A stretch of 42,604 nt of DNA, from assembly GCA_937864925.1 (NCBI GenBank), contig CALMFH010000282.1:1-42604 (forward strand). The letters run 5' to 3'. A model generated the notes under the pieces. The model saw only the letters and a list, made by a program, of their open reading frames with translations, did no database searches and was not told the DNA's origin. Source of the DNA: an uncultured Alphaproteobacteria bacterium. GTDB taxonomy: Bacteria > Pseudomonadota > Alphaproteobacteria > Rhizobiales > Ancalomicrobiaceae. Within the stretch, counting starts at the first letter, position 1; every line of letters starts with the position of its first letter. Shown one piece after another: positions 23,781 to 32,028 of this stretch. A program made the position numbers and the translations under genes.

Positions 23781-24260
23781 ATGAAAGGCGACGCGAAGGT
23801 CATCGATTATTTCAACCGCGGTCTGCGCAGTGAGCTGACCGCCATCAATCAGTACTGGCTCCACTATCGCATTCTCGACAACTGGGGTCTGAAGGCGATG
23901 GCGAAGGTTTGGCGCAAGGAATCGATCGAGGAGATGGAACACGCGGACGGGTTCGTCGAACGCATCCTCTTTCTCGAGGGTTTCCCCAACATGCAGCAGC
24001 TCGACCCGTTGCGCATCGGCGAGACGGTGAAGGAGGTCCTCGAGGCCGATCTCGCCGCCGAACTGGGGGCTCGCGCCCTGTATCAGGAAGCTGCCGCCTA
24101 CTGCGAGCAGGTCAAGGACTACGTGTCGCGCGATCTGTTCGTGAAGGTGATGACCGACGAGGAAGGTCACATCGACTTCCTGGAGACCGAACTCGATCTG
24201 ATCGGACGCATCGGTCTCGAGCTCTACACCCAGACCAAGATCGGCGAGAGCGGCTCCTGA
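23781..24260 (+). CDS. bfr: Bacterioferritin
   Basis: This 159-residue haem-containing ferritin stores iron as a 24-mer cage. The ferroxidase ligands are all present: E18, E51, H54, the glutamate of the ADLAAELGAR helix, and E and H of DEEGHIDFLE. M52 in EEMEHAD is the haem-ligating methionine, so this is a true bacterioferritin. The length is the usual one. The ATG at 23781 begins MKGDAKVIDYFNRGL, the standard start. It is transcribed on its own and converges on bfd, which encodes its electron donor for iron release. The 57-bp palindromic repeat lies between their 3' ends. Confidence 0.97.
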   Translation: MKGDAKVIDYFNRGLRSELTAINQYWLHYRILDNWGLKAMAKVWRKESIEEMEHADGFVERILFLEGFPNMQQLDPLRIGETVKEVLEADLAAELGARALYQEAAAYCEQVKDYVSRDLFVKVMTDEEGHIDFLETELDLIGRIGLELYTQTKIGESGS

Positions 24261-24312
24261 TCGGGCGGCCGACGGATGCGGTGATCGACGTCCCCGTCGC
24301 GGGGCATCGGCC

Positions 24313-24369
24313 GGTCGGGCCGTAACGCTCATGAAATTCGGACGAGTCCGAATTTCATGAGCCCAGTAT
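24313..24369. repeat. 57-bp palindromic intergenic element, copy 2
   Basis: This copy has a perfect inverted repeat, CTCATGAAATTCGGAC (24328-24343) and GTCCGAATTTCATGAG (24346-24361), around a central GA. Flanks and orientation are as in copy 1 at 2121-2177, with 55 of 57 bases identical. It lies between the convergent bfr and bfd genes and its last base touches the bfd stop codon. It probably acts as a bidirectional terminator or a mobile palindromic unit. Confidence 0.85.
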
Positions 24370-24620
24370 CATTCGGCTGCGCCGGGGGGCGGCCCCTGTG
24401 CCTCGTCGCCGATGTCGTCGAGCGCCGCCGGGCAGTGGGTCGCATCGCCCGCGGTACTCTCGCGGATCAGTCGACGCAGGGTCGGGGCGCAGCGGCCGCA
24501 TTGCGGGTGGCAGCCGAGATGGCCGAAGAGACAGGAGACCCGAGCCACCGAAGTGTCGGGATCTTCGATCGCCCGCCGCACGACGTGATCGCTGATGACG
24601 TTGCACGAACAGATGATCAC
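24369..24620 (-). CDS. bfd: Bacterioferritin-associated ferredoxin
   Basis: This 83-residue [2Fe-2S] protein delivers electrons to bacterioferritin to release stored iron. The Bfd fold is seen in VIICSCNVISDHVVRRAIED with C4 and C6, then GCHPQCGRCAPTLRRLIRE with cysteines 37, 41 and 44. The 41/44 pair would give the CxC...CxxC cluster spacing, with C37 extra. The tail of about 25 residues is low-complexity and acidic. The start is GTG at 24618-24620, supported by GGAGG six bases upstream. It faces bfr convergently rather than sitting in one operon, so the two can be regulated independently. Confidence 0.92.
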   Translation of the reverse strand: MIICSCNVISDHVVRRAIEDPDTSVARVSCLFGHLGCHPQCGRCAPTLRRLIRESTAGDATHCPAALDDIGDEAQGPPPGAAE

Positions 24621-24737
24621 CGAACCCCTCCCGCCGCTCGGCGGCTTCGATCGCGCCGGCACTTCGCCGCGTCTTCCGGCCGACGACCGCTCCAACGGTC
24701 TCCGCGGTCGGACGTGGTGCGCCTCGCGGTTCGGCCG

Positions 24738-24774
24738 ATTATGCGAGACTGCATGTCATTCGCAAGATGTCATT
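24738..24774 (-). promoter_or_regulatory. Candidate bfd promoter and operator repeats
   Basis: Read on the minus strand, TTGCGA (24760-24765) and CATAAT (24738-24743) form a promoter with a 16-base spacer. The spacer contains the 10-mer TGCAGTCTCG also found upstream of bfr. Two direct repeats ATGTCATT (plus strand 24753-24760 and 24767-24774, period 14) straddle the -35 and may bind an iron regulator. In the rest of the 386-base gap 24621-25006 I see no gene. Confidence 0.5.
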
Positions 24775-25006
24775 TCTGCATGGTCGACGATGGAGCCCGA
24801 GGCGATGCCCCGGAGCGGATCGGTCGGTAGGACGTCGGTGGGTGCGGCGTGCATGGCGGGCGGGACGCCGGTACGACCGGTCTCGGGGACGGATGGCGCT
24901 CTCCTCGGCGCACGGACGTCGCTCGCGCCCCGTTTTCGCCGCATCGGCGGTCTTCCTTTTCTCACCCGGCCGGCGCGTCAGGCCGAGCGCGGGAGGACGG
25001 TCCGAG

Positions 25007-25402
25007 ATGATCACGCGTGCGACGACGACCGCGGTCCTGCTGCTCGCCCTCACCACCGCCGCCTCCGCCGCCTCGCCGGCCGGACGCTGGATCGCCACCG
25101 AGATCGGCGGCCTGCCGGTGGCGCGCGGGGTGGAGACGACCCTCGATCTCGACATCGAGGGTCGAGTCTCCGGTAAGGGCGGCTGCAACCGCTACGGCGG
25201 GTCCGCGACGGTGGGCGAGGGCAGCATCGCCTTCGGCATGATGCGTTCGACCCGCATGGCCTGCCAGGCTCCCGAGATGGACCAGGAGGTGCGCTTCCAT
25301 CGCGCCCTCGCCCGTGCCGGCGGCTGGCGGGCCGACGACGATCGGCTGGTGCTCACCGATGCGGCCGGCGGGGTGGTGGCGCACTTCCTGCGCCGCCGCT
25401 GA
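25007..25402 (+). CDS. META-domain secreted protein (HslJ-like)
   Basis: This 131-residue protein has a Sec signal peptide ([23 protein letters not shown]) followed by one META domain. The domain shows [13 protein letters not shown] at its start, the [14 protein letters not shown] motif and [11 protein letters not shown], with two cysteines that could form a disulfide. These are the usual landmarks of HslJ-type META proteins, which are associated with stress tolerance at the cell envelope; the molecular role is unknown. No lipobox cysteine follows the signal, so it is probably soluble in the periplasm. GGGAGG is upstream of the ATG. It precedes aspS by 194 bases. Confidence 0.87.
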   Translation: MITRATTTAVLLLALTTAASAASPAGRWIATEIGGLPVARGVETTLDLDIEGRVSGKGGCNRYGGSATVGEGSIAFGMMRSTRMACQAPEMDQEVRFHRALARAGGWRADDDRLVLTDAAGGVVAHFLRRR

Positions 25403-25452
25403 GATCCGCCGGCACCGTCGGCGCGAACGGGCATGGCCGACGTTCGCGAAGC

Positions 25453-25481
25453 TTGACAAGACCGGATGCCCATGCGCTTTT
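25453..25481 (+). promoter_or_regulatory. Candidate aspS promoter
   Basis: A perfect TTGACA (25453-25458) lies 138 bases upstream of the aspS ATG, with a poor -10 candidate (GCTTTT, 25476-25481) 17 bases on. It is plausible because the -10 is often degenerate in alphaproteobacterial promoters. Confidence 0.35.
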
Positions 25482-25596
25482 GCCGCCGACTTTCGCACCC
25501 TCGCGGGTTCGATCGCGCGATCGGATTCGCTCGGGGCCTCGGGCCGCGTTTCCGCGCCGCGCCCGCCGTCGGATCATCTCGGAAAGAGACGCCATC

Positions 25597-27372
25597 ATGC
25601 ATCGCTATCGCTCCCACACCTGCGGACAACTGACGGCGGCGAACGCCGGCTCGACCGCCCGGCTCTCGGGCTGGGTGCACCGGGTGCGCGATCACGGCGG
25701 CCTCCTGTTCATCGACCTGCGTGACCACTACGGCATGACCCAGGTGGTGTGCGATCCCGACAGCGCCGCCTTCAAGACGGCCGAGAGCGTGCGCGGCGAG
25801 TGGGTGATCCGCATCGACGGCGAGGTGAAGAAGCGCACCGCGGAGACGATCAACCCCAATCTGCCGACCGGCGAGATCGAGGTCTTCGCCCGCGAGATCG
25901 AGGTGCTGTCGACCGCCAAGGAGCTGCCGCTGCCGGTGTTCGGCGAGCCGGACTATCCGGAGGACACCCGCCTCAAATACCGCTTCCTCGATCTGCGCCG
26001 CGAGACGCTGCACAAGAACATCGTCACCCGGACGAAGATCATCCGCTCGATGCGCAATCGCATGGAGGAGATCGGCTTCACCGAGTATTCGACGCCGATC
26101 CTGACCGCGTCGTCGCCGGAGGGCGCGCGCGACTTCCTGGTGCCGAGCCGCATCCATCCCGGCAAGTTCTTCGCCCTGCCGCAGGCGCCGCAGCAGTACA
26201 AGCAGCTGCTGATGGTCGCCGGCTTCGACCGCTACTTCCAGATCGCGCCGTGCTTCCGCGACGAGGATCCGCGCGCCGACCGCCTGCCCGGCGAGTTCTA
26301 CCAGCTCGACCTCGAGATGAGCTTCGTCACCCAGGACGATGTGTTCGAGACGATGGAGCCGGTGCTGCGCGGCGTCTTCGAGGAGTTCGGCGAGGGCAAG
26401 CCGGTGACGCAGGTGTTCCCGCGCATCCCCTATGACGTGTCGATGCGCAAGTATGGCTCGGACAAGCCGGATCTGCGCAACCCGATCGAGATGCAGGCGG
26501 TGACCGAGCATTTCGCCGGCTCCGGCTTCAAGGTCTTCGCCGGCATGATCGCCAACGATCCCAAGGTCGAGATCTGGGCGATCCCGGCCAAGACCGGCGG
26601 CAGCCGCGCCTTCTGCGACCGGATGAACGGCTGGGCGCAGTCGGAAGGTCAGCCGGGGCTCGGCTACATCTTCTGGCGCGACGGCGAGGAGGGCGGCGCC
26701 GGGCCGCTCGCCAAGAACATCGGCCCGGAGCGCACCGAAGCGATCCGCGTCCAGATGGGCCTCGGCGTCGGCGATGCCTGCTTCTTCGTCGCCGGGCGGC
26801 CGGAGAAGTTCGTCAAGTTCGCCGGCGACGCCCGCGTCCGCGTCGGCAAGGAACTGGGGCTCACCCAGGAAGACCAGTTCGCGCTGTGCTGGATCGTCGA
26901 CTTCCCCTTCTACGAGTGGGACGAGGACGAGAAGAAGGTCGAGTTCGCGCACAACCCGTTCTCGATGCCTCAGGGCGGCCTCGAGGCGCTGACGACGCAG
27001 GACCCGCTCAGCCTCAAGGCCTTCCAGTACGACATGGTGTGCAACGGCTACGAGATCGCCTCGGGCTCGATCCGCAACCAGTCGCCGGAGGCGATGGTCA
27101 AGGCGTTCGAGCTGGTGGGGCTCTCCAAGGCCGACGTCGAGGAGCGCTTCGGCGGCATGTACCGCGCCTTCCAGTACGGCGCCCCGCCGCACGGCGGCAT
27201 GGCGGCGGGTGTCGACCGGGTGGTGATGCTGTTGGTCGGCGCCGAGAACCTGCGCGAGATCACGCTCTTCCCGATGAACCAGCGTGCCGAGGACCTGCTG
27301 ATGGGCGCGCCGTCGGCTGCGACGCCGAAACAGTTGCGCGAACTGCACATCCGGTTGAACCTGCCGAACTGA
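25597..27372 (+). CDS. aspS: Aspartyl-tRNA synthetase
   Basis: This 591-residue bacterial-type class II synthetase charges tRNA(Asp), and in many alphaproteobacteria also tRNA(Asn) for later amidation by GatCAB. The N-terminal OB fold starts [39 protein letters not shown]. Motif 2 is [24 protein letters not shown] and motif 3 is [13 protein letters not shown]. The large GAD insertion typical of bacterial enzymes lies between them. The start follows GGAAAGAG and aligns with the family. It is followed by a hairpin terminator. Confidence 0.97.
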   Translation: MHRYRSHTCGQLTAANAGSTARLSGWVHRVRDHGGLLFIDLRDHYGMTQVVCDPDSAAFKTAESVRGEWVIRIDGEVKKRTAETINPNLPTGEIEVFAREIEVLSTAKELPLPVFGEPDYPEDTRLKYRFLDLRRETLHKNIVTRTKIIRSMRNRMEEIGFTEYSTPILTASSPEGARDFLVPSRIHPGKFFALPQAPQQYKQLLMVAGFDRYFQIAPCFRDEDPRADRLPGEFYQLDLEMSFVTQDDVFETMEPVLRGVFEEFGEGKPVTQVFPRIPYDVSMRKYGSDKPDLRNPIEMQAVTEHFAGSGFKVFAGMIANDPKVEIWAIPAKTGGSRAFCDRMNGWAQSEGQPGLGYIFWRDGEEGGAGPLAKNIGPERTEAIRVQMGLGVGDACFFVAGRPEKFVKFAGDARVRVGKELGLTQEDQFALCWIVDFPFYEWDEDEKKVEFAHNPFSMPQGGLEALTTQDPLSLKAFQYDMVCNGYEIASGSIRNQSPEAMVKAFELVGLSKADVEERFGGMYRAFQYGAPPHGGMAAGVDRVVMLLVGAENLREITLFPMNQRAEDLLMGAPSAATPKQLRELHIRLNLPN

Positions 27373-27400
27373 GGCGGGCGCCGACATCACCGACGACGCG

Positions 27401-27422
27401 AGGGGACCCGATCGGGTCCCTT
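27401..27422 (+). terminator. Hairpin terminator after aspS
   Basis: GGGACCCGA and TCGGGTCCC are exact complements; with flanking G-T and A-T pairs they form an 11-bp palindrome centred at 27411/27412, 29 bases after the aspS stop. The sequence continues TTCTGCGTTT. Confidence 0.6.
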
Positions 27423-27467
27423 CTGCGTTTCGCGGCGGTCGGCGCCGGCGGCGGCGAGGGGATGGCC

Positions 27468-28052
27468 ATGGCGAACGCGGCCTCGGGGAAGAAGCGTGGT
27501 GGTGGTGCGAGCGGCAAGGGCGGCGCACCGCGATCGACCGGGATGGCCTGGACGGTGATCGTTCTCGGCTCGGTGCCGCTCGGCTTCGGGCTGTGGGGCC
27601 TGAAGCAGGGGCTCGAGACCCTGCGCTGGCCGAAGGTCGAGGCGGAGATCGTCGACAAGCGGCTCATCCTGCGAGACGACACGCCGACCCGTGGCGGGGT
27701 TCAGGTCGGCCACGTCCGTATCCAGGAGCGAACCGAATTCGCCGCCTTCGCGGTGCTGTTCCGCTACACGGCGGCCGGTGAGGTCCGGCTCGGCGCCGGG
27801 GTCGAGCGCGGCGATCTCGGGCTGCAGAATTCGGCGAAGTCACGCGAACAGGACAACGCTCATCCGGTCGGCGCCAAGGTCATGGTGGTGGTCGATCCGC
27901 AGGATCCCGACGACGCCTATCTTCTCGCCGGGCCGAGTTCGGCGGCCAAGATGTTGAGCGCGGTCGGCGCCGGCATGGTGCTGATCGGCCTGTGGATGCG
28001 CTCCCTCATGCGCCGTGGGATCGGCTCGGGCGCGCCGGCGGACGAGGTCTGA
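27468..28052 (+). CDS. DUF3592-like membrane protein
   Basis: This encodes a 194-residue protein with a basic Gly/Lys/Ser-rich N terminus. A transmembrane helix follows (MAWTVIVLGSVPLGFGLWGL). An extracytoplasmic beta-rich domain comes next, with VEAEIVDKRL, FAVLFRYTAAGEVRLG and VMVVVDPQDPDDAYLLAGP, and a second helix (AAKMLSAVGAGMVLIGLWM) precedes the short tail. The pattern of two helices around a WPxxEAxIxxxxI...V.YDP-like domain is that of DUF3592 proteins, whose role is unknown. The ATG at 27468 is 7 bases after GAGGG; the ATG at 27462 is an alternative. It follows the aspS terminator. Confidence 0.72.
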   Translation: MANAASGKKRGGGASGKGGAPRSTGMAWTVIVLGSVPLGFGLWGLKQGLETLRWPKVEAEIVDKRLILRDDTPTRGGVQVGHVRIQERTEFAAFAVLFRYTAAGEVRLGAGVERGDLGLQNSAKSREQDNAHPVGAKVMVVVDPQDPDDAYLLAGPSSAAKMLSAVGAGMVLIGLWMRSLMRRGIGSGAPADEV

Positions 28053-28106
28053 CGGCGTCTCGAACCGCGCCGGGAGAGACCTCCGTCGGGCGCAGAGCGC
28101 GCCGCG

Positions 28107-28964
28107 TCAGATTTCCATCAGATCGCGGCCGACGACCAGTTCGCCGGAGAAATGCGGGCGTACTGCGTCGTACCACACCTCATCGGCGGGGAAGCCGCCG
28201 GGGACGAGGTGGGAGAGCACCAGCTTCTTCACGCCCGCGCGCGTGGCGATGTCGCCGACCTGTTCGGTGGTGGTGTGGCTGGCCAGCAGGTGCTCGCGCA
28301 GGGTTCGGGCGTTGGGCTCGCTGGCGATCAGCGGATCGAGCGAGGGCAGGTGCATCACCTCGTGCACCAGCACGTCGGCGCCCTCGGCGAGGCGGATCAG
28401 TGCGTCGCAGGGGCGCGTGTCGCCGGAGAAGACGATCGACCGGTCGGGGCAGTCGAAGCGATAGGCGAAGGCCGGCTCGACCGGCGGGTGTTCGACCACC
28501 GCTGCGGTGACCCGTACGTTGTCGTCGGCATGGACGAAGCCGGTTTCGGTGATCTCGCGGGTGTGGACGATGCGGCGCAGGTCCGGGCGGCCTTCGTCGG
28601 CGATACGGGTGCGGATGTCGTAGTCGTTCATCAGCAGGAACAGCCGCATCATCTCGGCGAGCGGCGGCGGGCCGAAGAGGTCGACGCGCTCGGCGATGTC
28701 GGCCGACCAGGTGAGCAGCACCAGATTGCCGATGTCGGCGTTGTGGTCGGAGTGGTGGTGGGTGAGGAAGACACCGCGGATCGAGGCGAGCCCGACCTTG
28801 GCCATCACCAACTGTCGGGCGACGCCGTTGCCGCAGTCGACGACGTAGGAGGCGCCGTTCACCGTCACCACCTGTGACGGTGCCGCCCGGTTCGGCTTCG
28901 GCGTCGGCCCGCCGGCGGTGCCGAGCAGGATCACTCGCGACGTCACGGTGGCATCGGCGTTCAT
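28107..28964 (-). CDS. MBL-fold metallo-hydrolase (RNase Z-like)
   Basis: This 285-residue metallo-beta-lactamase-fold protein shows VILLGTAGGPTPKPNRAAPSQ at the N terminus. HHHSDH follows at the first metal site, then EHPPVEPAFAYRF, FSGDTRPCDAL with the bridging aspartate, and LVLSHLVPG with the last histidine. The fold resembles ribonuclease Z and arylsulfatase-type members, but a tRNA 3'-processing role is not shown here. No signal peptide is seen. GGGAG is located shortly upstream of the ATG at 28964. It converges with the DUF3592-like gene. Confidence 0.9.
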   Translation of the reverse strand: MNADATVTSRVILLGTAGGPTPKPNRAAPSQVVTVNGASYVVDCGNGVARQLVMAKVGLASIRGVFLTHHHSDHNADIGNLVLLTWSADIAERVDLFGPPPLAEMMRLFLLMNDYDIRTRIADEGRPDLRRIVHTREITETGFVHADDNVRVTAAVVEHPPVEPAFAYRFDCPDRSIVFSGDTRPCDALIRLAEGADVLVHEVMHLPSLDPLIASEPNARTLREHLLASHTTTEQVGDIATRAGVKKLVLSHLVPGGFPADEVWYDAVRPHFSGELVVGRDLMEI

Positions 28965-29196
28965 GCGGCGTCTCCCGGCGGCGGTAGGCGGTGGTCGGGC
29001 GGGGTCAGGCCCGGCGCGGCGGCGGCCGGCGATCTCCCGCCGGCGAGCTTCGGCGATCCATCGGCCACTGACAAGCACTCCCACGAACGGCAGCGACCGA
29101 TCCGATTCGGTCGTATCGTGAGGGCGCCGTGCAGCCGCGGCCTTCAGCGGGGGGCTGGGAGAGGTGCGGAGAGGAGGGCGTGGACGGCGCGGGCGG

Positions 29197-30489
29197 TCAG
29201 TCCTCTTCCTGCGCGTCGGTGGCGATCTGTTGCGGGAGGCCGGTGCCCTGCGCCTTGGCCATCGTCGCCGGCACCTTGCCCCATTTGCCGGGAGCGCCGC
29301 GCATGGCGAAGTAACTGCCGCAGCCGTATTTCCAGTCGCGCGGCGTGCCGATGTCGACGTGGATCATGTGGGGGTGGCAGTAGGTGCCGACACCGCCGAT
29401 ACCGGGAACGGTGCGGGCGTAGGCGGCGAGTTCGGCGGCGCCGACATTGTTGATCTGGATGTCGACGGCGGCACACTGACGGTGCAGCGAGCCCTGCCGG
29501 CCGCGATCGCGGAAGCCGGAGGTGATCACCACCTTCTGCTGATAGCGGTTCTCGATCCGCCGCAGGATGTCGACCAGTTCGGGCTTGAGACAGGCCGTCT
29601 CGACCGACCCCGTCTGCAGCACGTAGGGAACGCCGAAGGGCGTGTCGATCTTGGTCCGGCCCGGCGGTTTCACCGGCTCGGTCGGGCTGGAGAAGAAGCC
29701 GAGAACGTTGCCGGACGGCGGCGCCTCCGGCGGTGCCGCGCGGATCGGGGCCACTTCGAGCGGGGGCTGCGACGACGGCCCCAGCGAGGCGAGCAACAGC
29801 GGACGCGGCTTCGGCAGCGGCAGGCGGGTCGGCTCGACGTTCGGTCGCGCCCGTGGCATCGGCAGGGCGAGCGGGACGATCGCTTCGTCGTCCTCGTCGT
29901 CTTCCCGCAGACGAGCCGAGACGGTCGGCGGCGCGTCGATGACGCGATCGATCACCATGTTGCCACCGGAAGCCGTCGGGTCGGTCGGCGCGAAGGCCAT
30001 GGTCGACAGCGAGGCGGTGGCGAACGAGCCGGCTTCCGACCCGGTCATCTCGCCGGTGCCGGGGACCACGGCGCCGACCGTGTCGGCGATCGCCGCGGCG
30101 CGGACGGGTAGGGGCAGGCGGTCGGCCTTCGTCGCGGCGGTCTCGATTGCCAGGGCGATCTCCTCGACCTGTTGCGTCGACAGCGCGGCGTGGGCGGCGA
30201 TCGTCGCGACGCCGGCGGCGACGACGACCGCGCCGGCCACGGCGCCGAACCCGGCGTACCGCAGAAGCGCACCGCGGTCGGCGGTGGAATCCGTGTTCGG
30301 GCGCGAGAAGACGATGAAGCGACGCACCACGGCGAGACGGTCGTGGAGCGAGTCGATCAGGGTCGCGAGTTGCCGGCGGGCCCGATCGAGCGCGGACGCG
30401 TCGTCGGAGCTTTCACCGATGTTGATCCCCGCGGCCAACCGCACGGTGGCGCGCAGTCCACGCTCGACGGGCGCTTCGGGGTCGCTCAT
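29197..30489 (-). CDS. Membrane-anchored M15-type peptidase (YcbK/DUF882-like)
   Basis: This 430-residue protein has an N-terminal cytoplasmic part, one transmembrane helix (YAGFGAVAGAVVVAAGVATIAAHAAL, near residues 75-100), a long Pro/Ala-rich linker and a C-terminal peptidase M15-like domain. That domain has KVVITSGFRDRGRQGSLHRQCAAVDIQI, with a zinc-site histidine and aspartate, and GGVGTYCHPHMIHVDIGTPRDW with a second HxD. YcbK-like proteins act on peptidoglycan cross-bridges or stem peptides, so a role in wall remodelling is likely but inferred. GAGG precedes the ATG at 30489; an upstream ATG at 30537 is possible. Confidence 0.82.
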   Translation of the reverse strand: MSDPEAPVERGLRATVRLAAGINIGESSDDASALDRARRQLATLIDSLHDRLAVVRRFIVFSRPNTDSTADRGALLRYAGFGAVAGAVVVAAGVATIAAHAALSTQQVEEIALAIETAATKADRLPLPVRAAAIADTVGAVVPGTGEMTGSEAGSFATASLSTMAFAPTDPTASGGNMVIDRVIDAPPTVSARLREDDEDDEAIVPLALPMPRARPNVEPTRLPLPKPRPLLLASLGPSSQPPLEVAPIRAAPPEAPPSGNVLGFFSSPTEPVKPPGRTKIDTPFGVPYVLQTGSVETACLKPELVDILRRIENRYQQKVVITSGFRDRGRQGSLHRQCAAVDIQINNVGAAELAAYARTVPGIGGVGTYCHPHMIHVDIGTPRDWKYGCGSYFAMRGAPGKWGKVPATMAKAQGTGLPQQIATDAQEED

Positions 30490-30752
30490 TCGGCCTCGGG
30501 CTTCTTCTCTTACGACCGGCGACGTCACGTCGCGCATCTCATTCCGGCGGATCGGCGCCGGTTCGGTCGCGCGCAGGACGGCGCGACCCTAGTCGATTTG
30601 CGCCACCGGGTAAACACCTCGCGGCGACGAACCCGGTGTGCTCCACCGCCGGCGCGCGATGCGCGAGTGGTCGCGTCCGGTCGGCACCGCGTCCGATCTG
30701 TGCGGGCGCCGGAAGCGGGATCCCGATCCGTCGGGACCCCGCGCCGTCGGCA

Positions 30753-31925
30753 TCAGTCGTTGGCCTTGACGTCGGCGCCGAGCACCGTCGGCAGCGACTG
30801 CGGCGCCATCATCGCGGCACCCATGATCTCGGCCACCGGGGTCGGCTTGGCCGGGTTCGCGGAGACGGTGAGCGACTTCGGCGCCTTGAGGAAGGCTGAG
30901 GCCGCCGTGGCGATCTTCGCTTCGAAGTCCTTGTTGCCGATCGCCGACACCAGCATCGGCACCATAGCGCCGAGCTGCTGGACCAGCGCCTGTTCCGGGA
31001 TGCCCTGCTTCTTGGCCTGGGAGGCGAGCACCCGCTTGACCAGCGAGGCATCGTCGTAGCGCAGCGACAGCTTCTCCACGGTGAGGCCCTGCATCAGCTC
31101 CATCTGCTTGGCCTGGTCGCCCTCGGTCTTCTTGAACGCCTCCACCACCGCCGGCGTGAGGCCGCCCAGGGTGAAGTTGAGCTTGAGACCACCGATCTCG
31201 GCACCGGTGACGGAGAGCTGGTCGATGACGAGGCGGCCGGTCTTGTCGTCCCAGGACCCGGTGAGGCCGGCGTCGAGCATGACCTTGGAGTAGCCGAGTT
31301 CGAAGAAGTCCTTGAGCTGCGGATCGTTCGCTTCGAGGGGAACCTCGAGGCCCTTCATCTCGAGGCCGGCCTTGCGCGGCACACCGGCGACGAAGTCCGA
31401 GGTCGTCACCGTGATCGCGGCGATCGGGACGGTCTTGTCCTTGTCGTCGGTGATCGAGATGCCGGTCGCCTCGGCCCGGTCGAAGCGCTCGCCGGTGGTG
31501 GTCTTGGCGCGGATCTTCTCCGGCGACTGGCCGACGTAGTTGACGATCTTCAGCGAGGCGATGGCGATGGTGGCGTCGTCACTCTCGATCTCGACATCGG
31601 TGGCGGCGATCTGGTCGGCGGTGAAGCCACCGTCGGCGGTCGGCTTGGCGCCGGTGTAGGTGACCGCGGCGGCGGTGAGCGTCGTGCTCTTGCCGTCGTG
31701 CTCCATGGTGGTTTCGGAGTCGGTGACGGTGAAGGCCGCATCGCCGCCGCTCACCGATTCCCACTTCACCTCGGTGGCGCCCGCGGCCTTGCTCGCCTCG
31801 GCGACGATCGACAGCACCTTGTCGCGCATCGCCTGGGCCGACGCCGGGGCGATCGGTGCGGTCAGCGCGAGCAGGGCGGCGAGAGATACCGCGGCGAGAC
31901 CGCGCTTCCGGATCGAATTCGTCAT
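30753..31925 (-). CDS. Secreted protein, unknown family (paralogue of upstream gene)
   Basis: This encodes a 390-residue protein with a signal peptide (MTNSIRKRGLAAVSLAALLALTAPIAPASAQA). The mature part is a long series of short beta strands, such as FTVTDSETTM, LTAAAVTYTGA, IAATDVEIESDDATIAI and LKLNFTLGGLTPAVVEAF. I do not recognise a named domain. LDAGLTGSWDDKTGRLVIDQLSVTGAEIGGLKLNFTLGG resembles a region near residue 530 of the protein encoded just upstream, and both share a W-based strand near the N terminus, so the two are probably paralogues. The ATG at 31925 was chosen because GAGGAG lies 9 bases upstream; the ATG at 31934 is too close to that site. Confidence 0.8.
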   Translation of the reverse strand: MTNSIRKRGLAAVSLAALLALTAPIAPASAQAMRDKVLSIVAEASKAAGATEVKWESVSGGDAAFTVTDSETTMEHDGKSTTLTAAAVTYTGAKPTADGGFTADQIAATDVEIESDDATIAIASLKIVNYVGQSPEKIRAKTTTGERFDRAEATGISITDDKDKTVPIAAITVTTSDFVAGVPRKAGLEMKGLEVPLEANDPQLKDFFELGYSKVMLDAGLTGSWDDKTGRLVIDQLSVTGAEIGGLKLNFTLGGLTPAVVEAFKKTEGDQAKQMELMQGLTVEKLSLRYDDASLVKRVLASQAKKQGIPEQALVQQLGAMVPMLVSAIGNKDFEAKIATAASAFLKAPKSLTVSANPAKPTPVAEIMGAAMMAPQSLPTVLGADVKAND

Positions 31926-32028
31926 CTTCGCCATCTCCTCGTTGTCGGTCGGGCGTTCTGGTCTGGAGCGTTCGATGCCTTCCTCGCAGCCGGATGCGGC
32001 GAAGAAAGGGCATTCCGTCGGGGCATCA

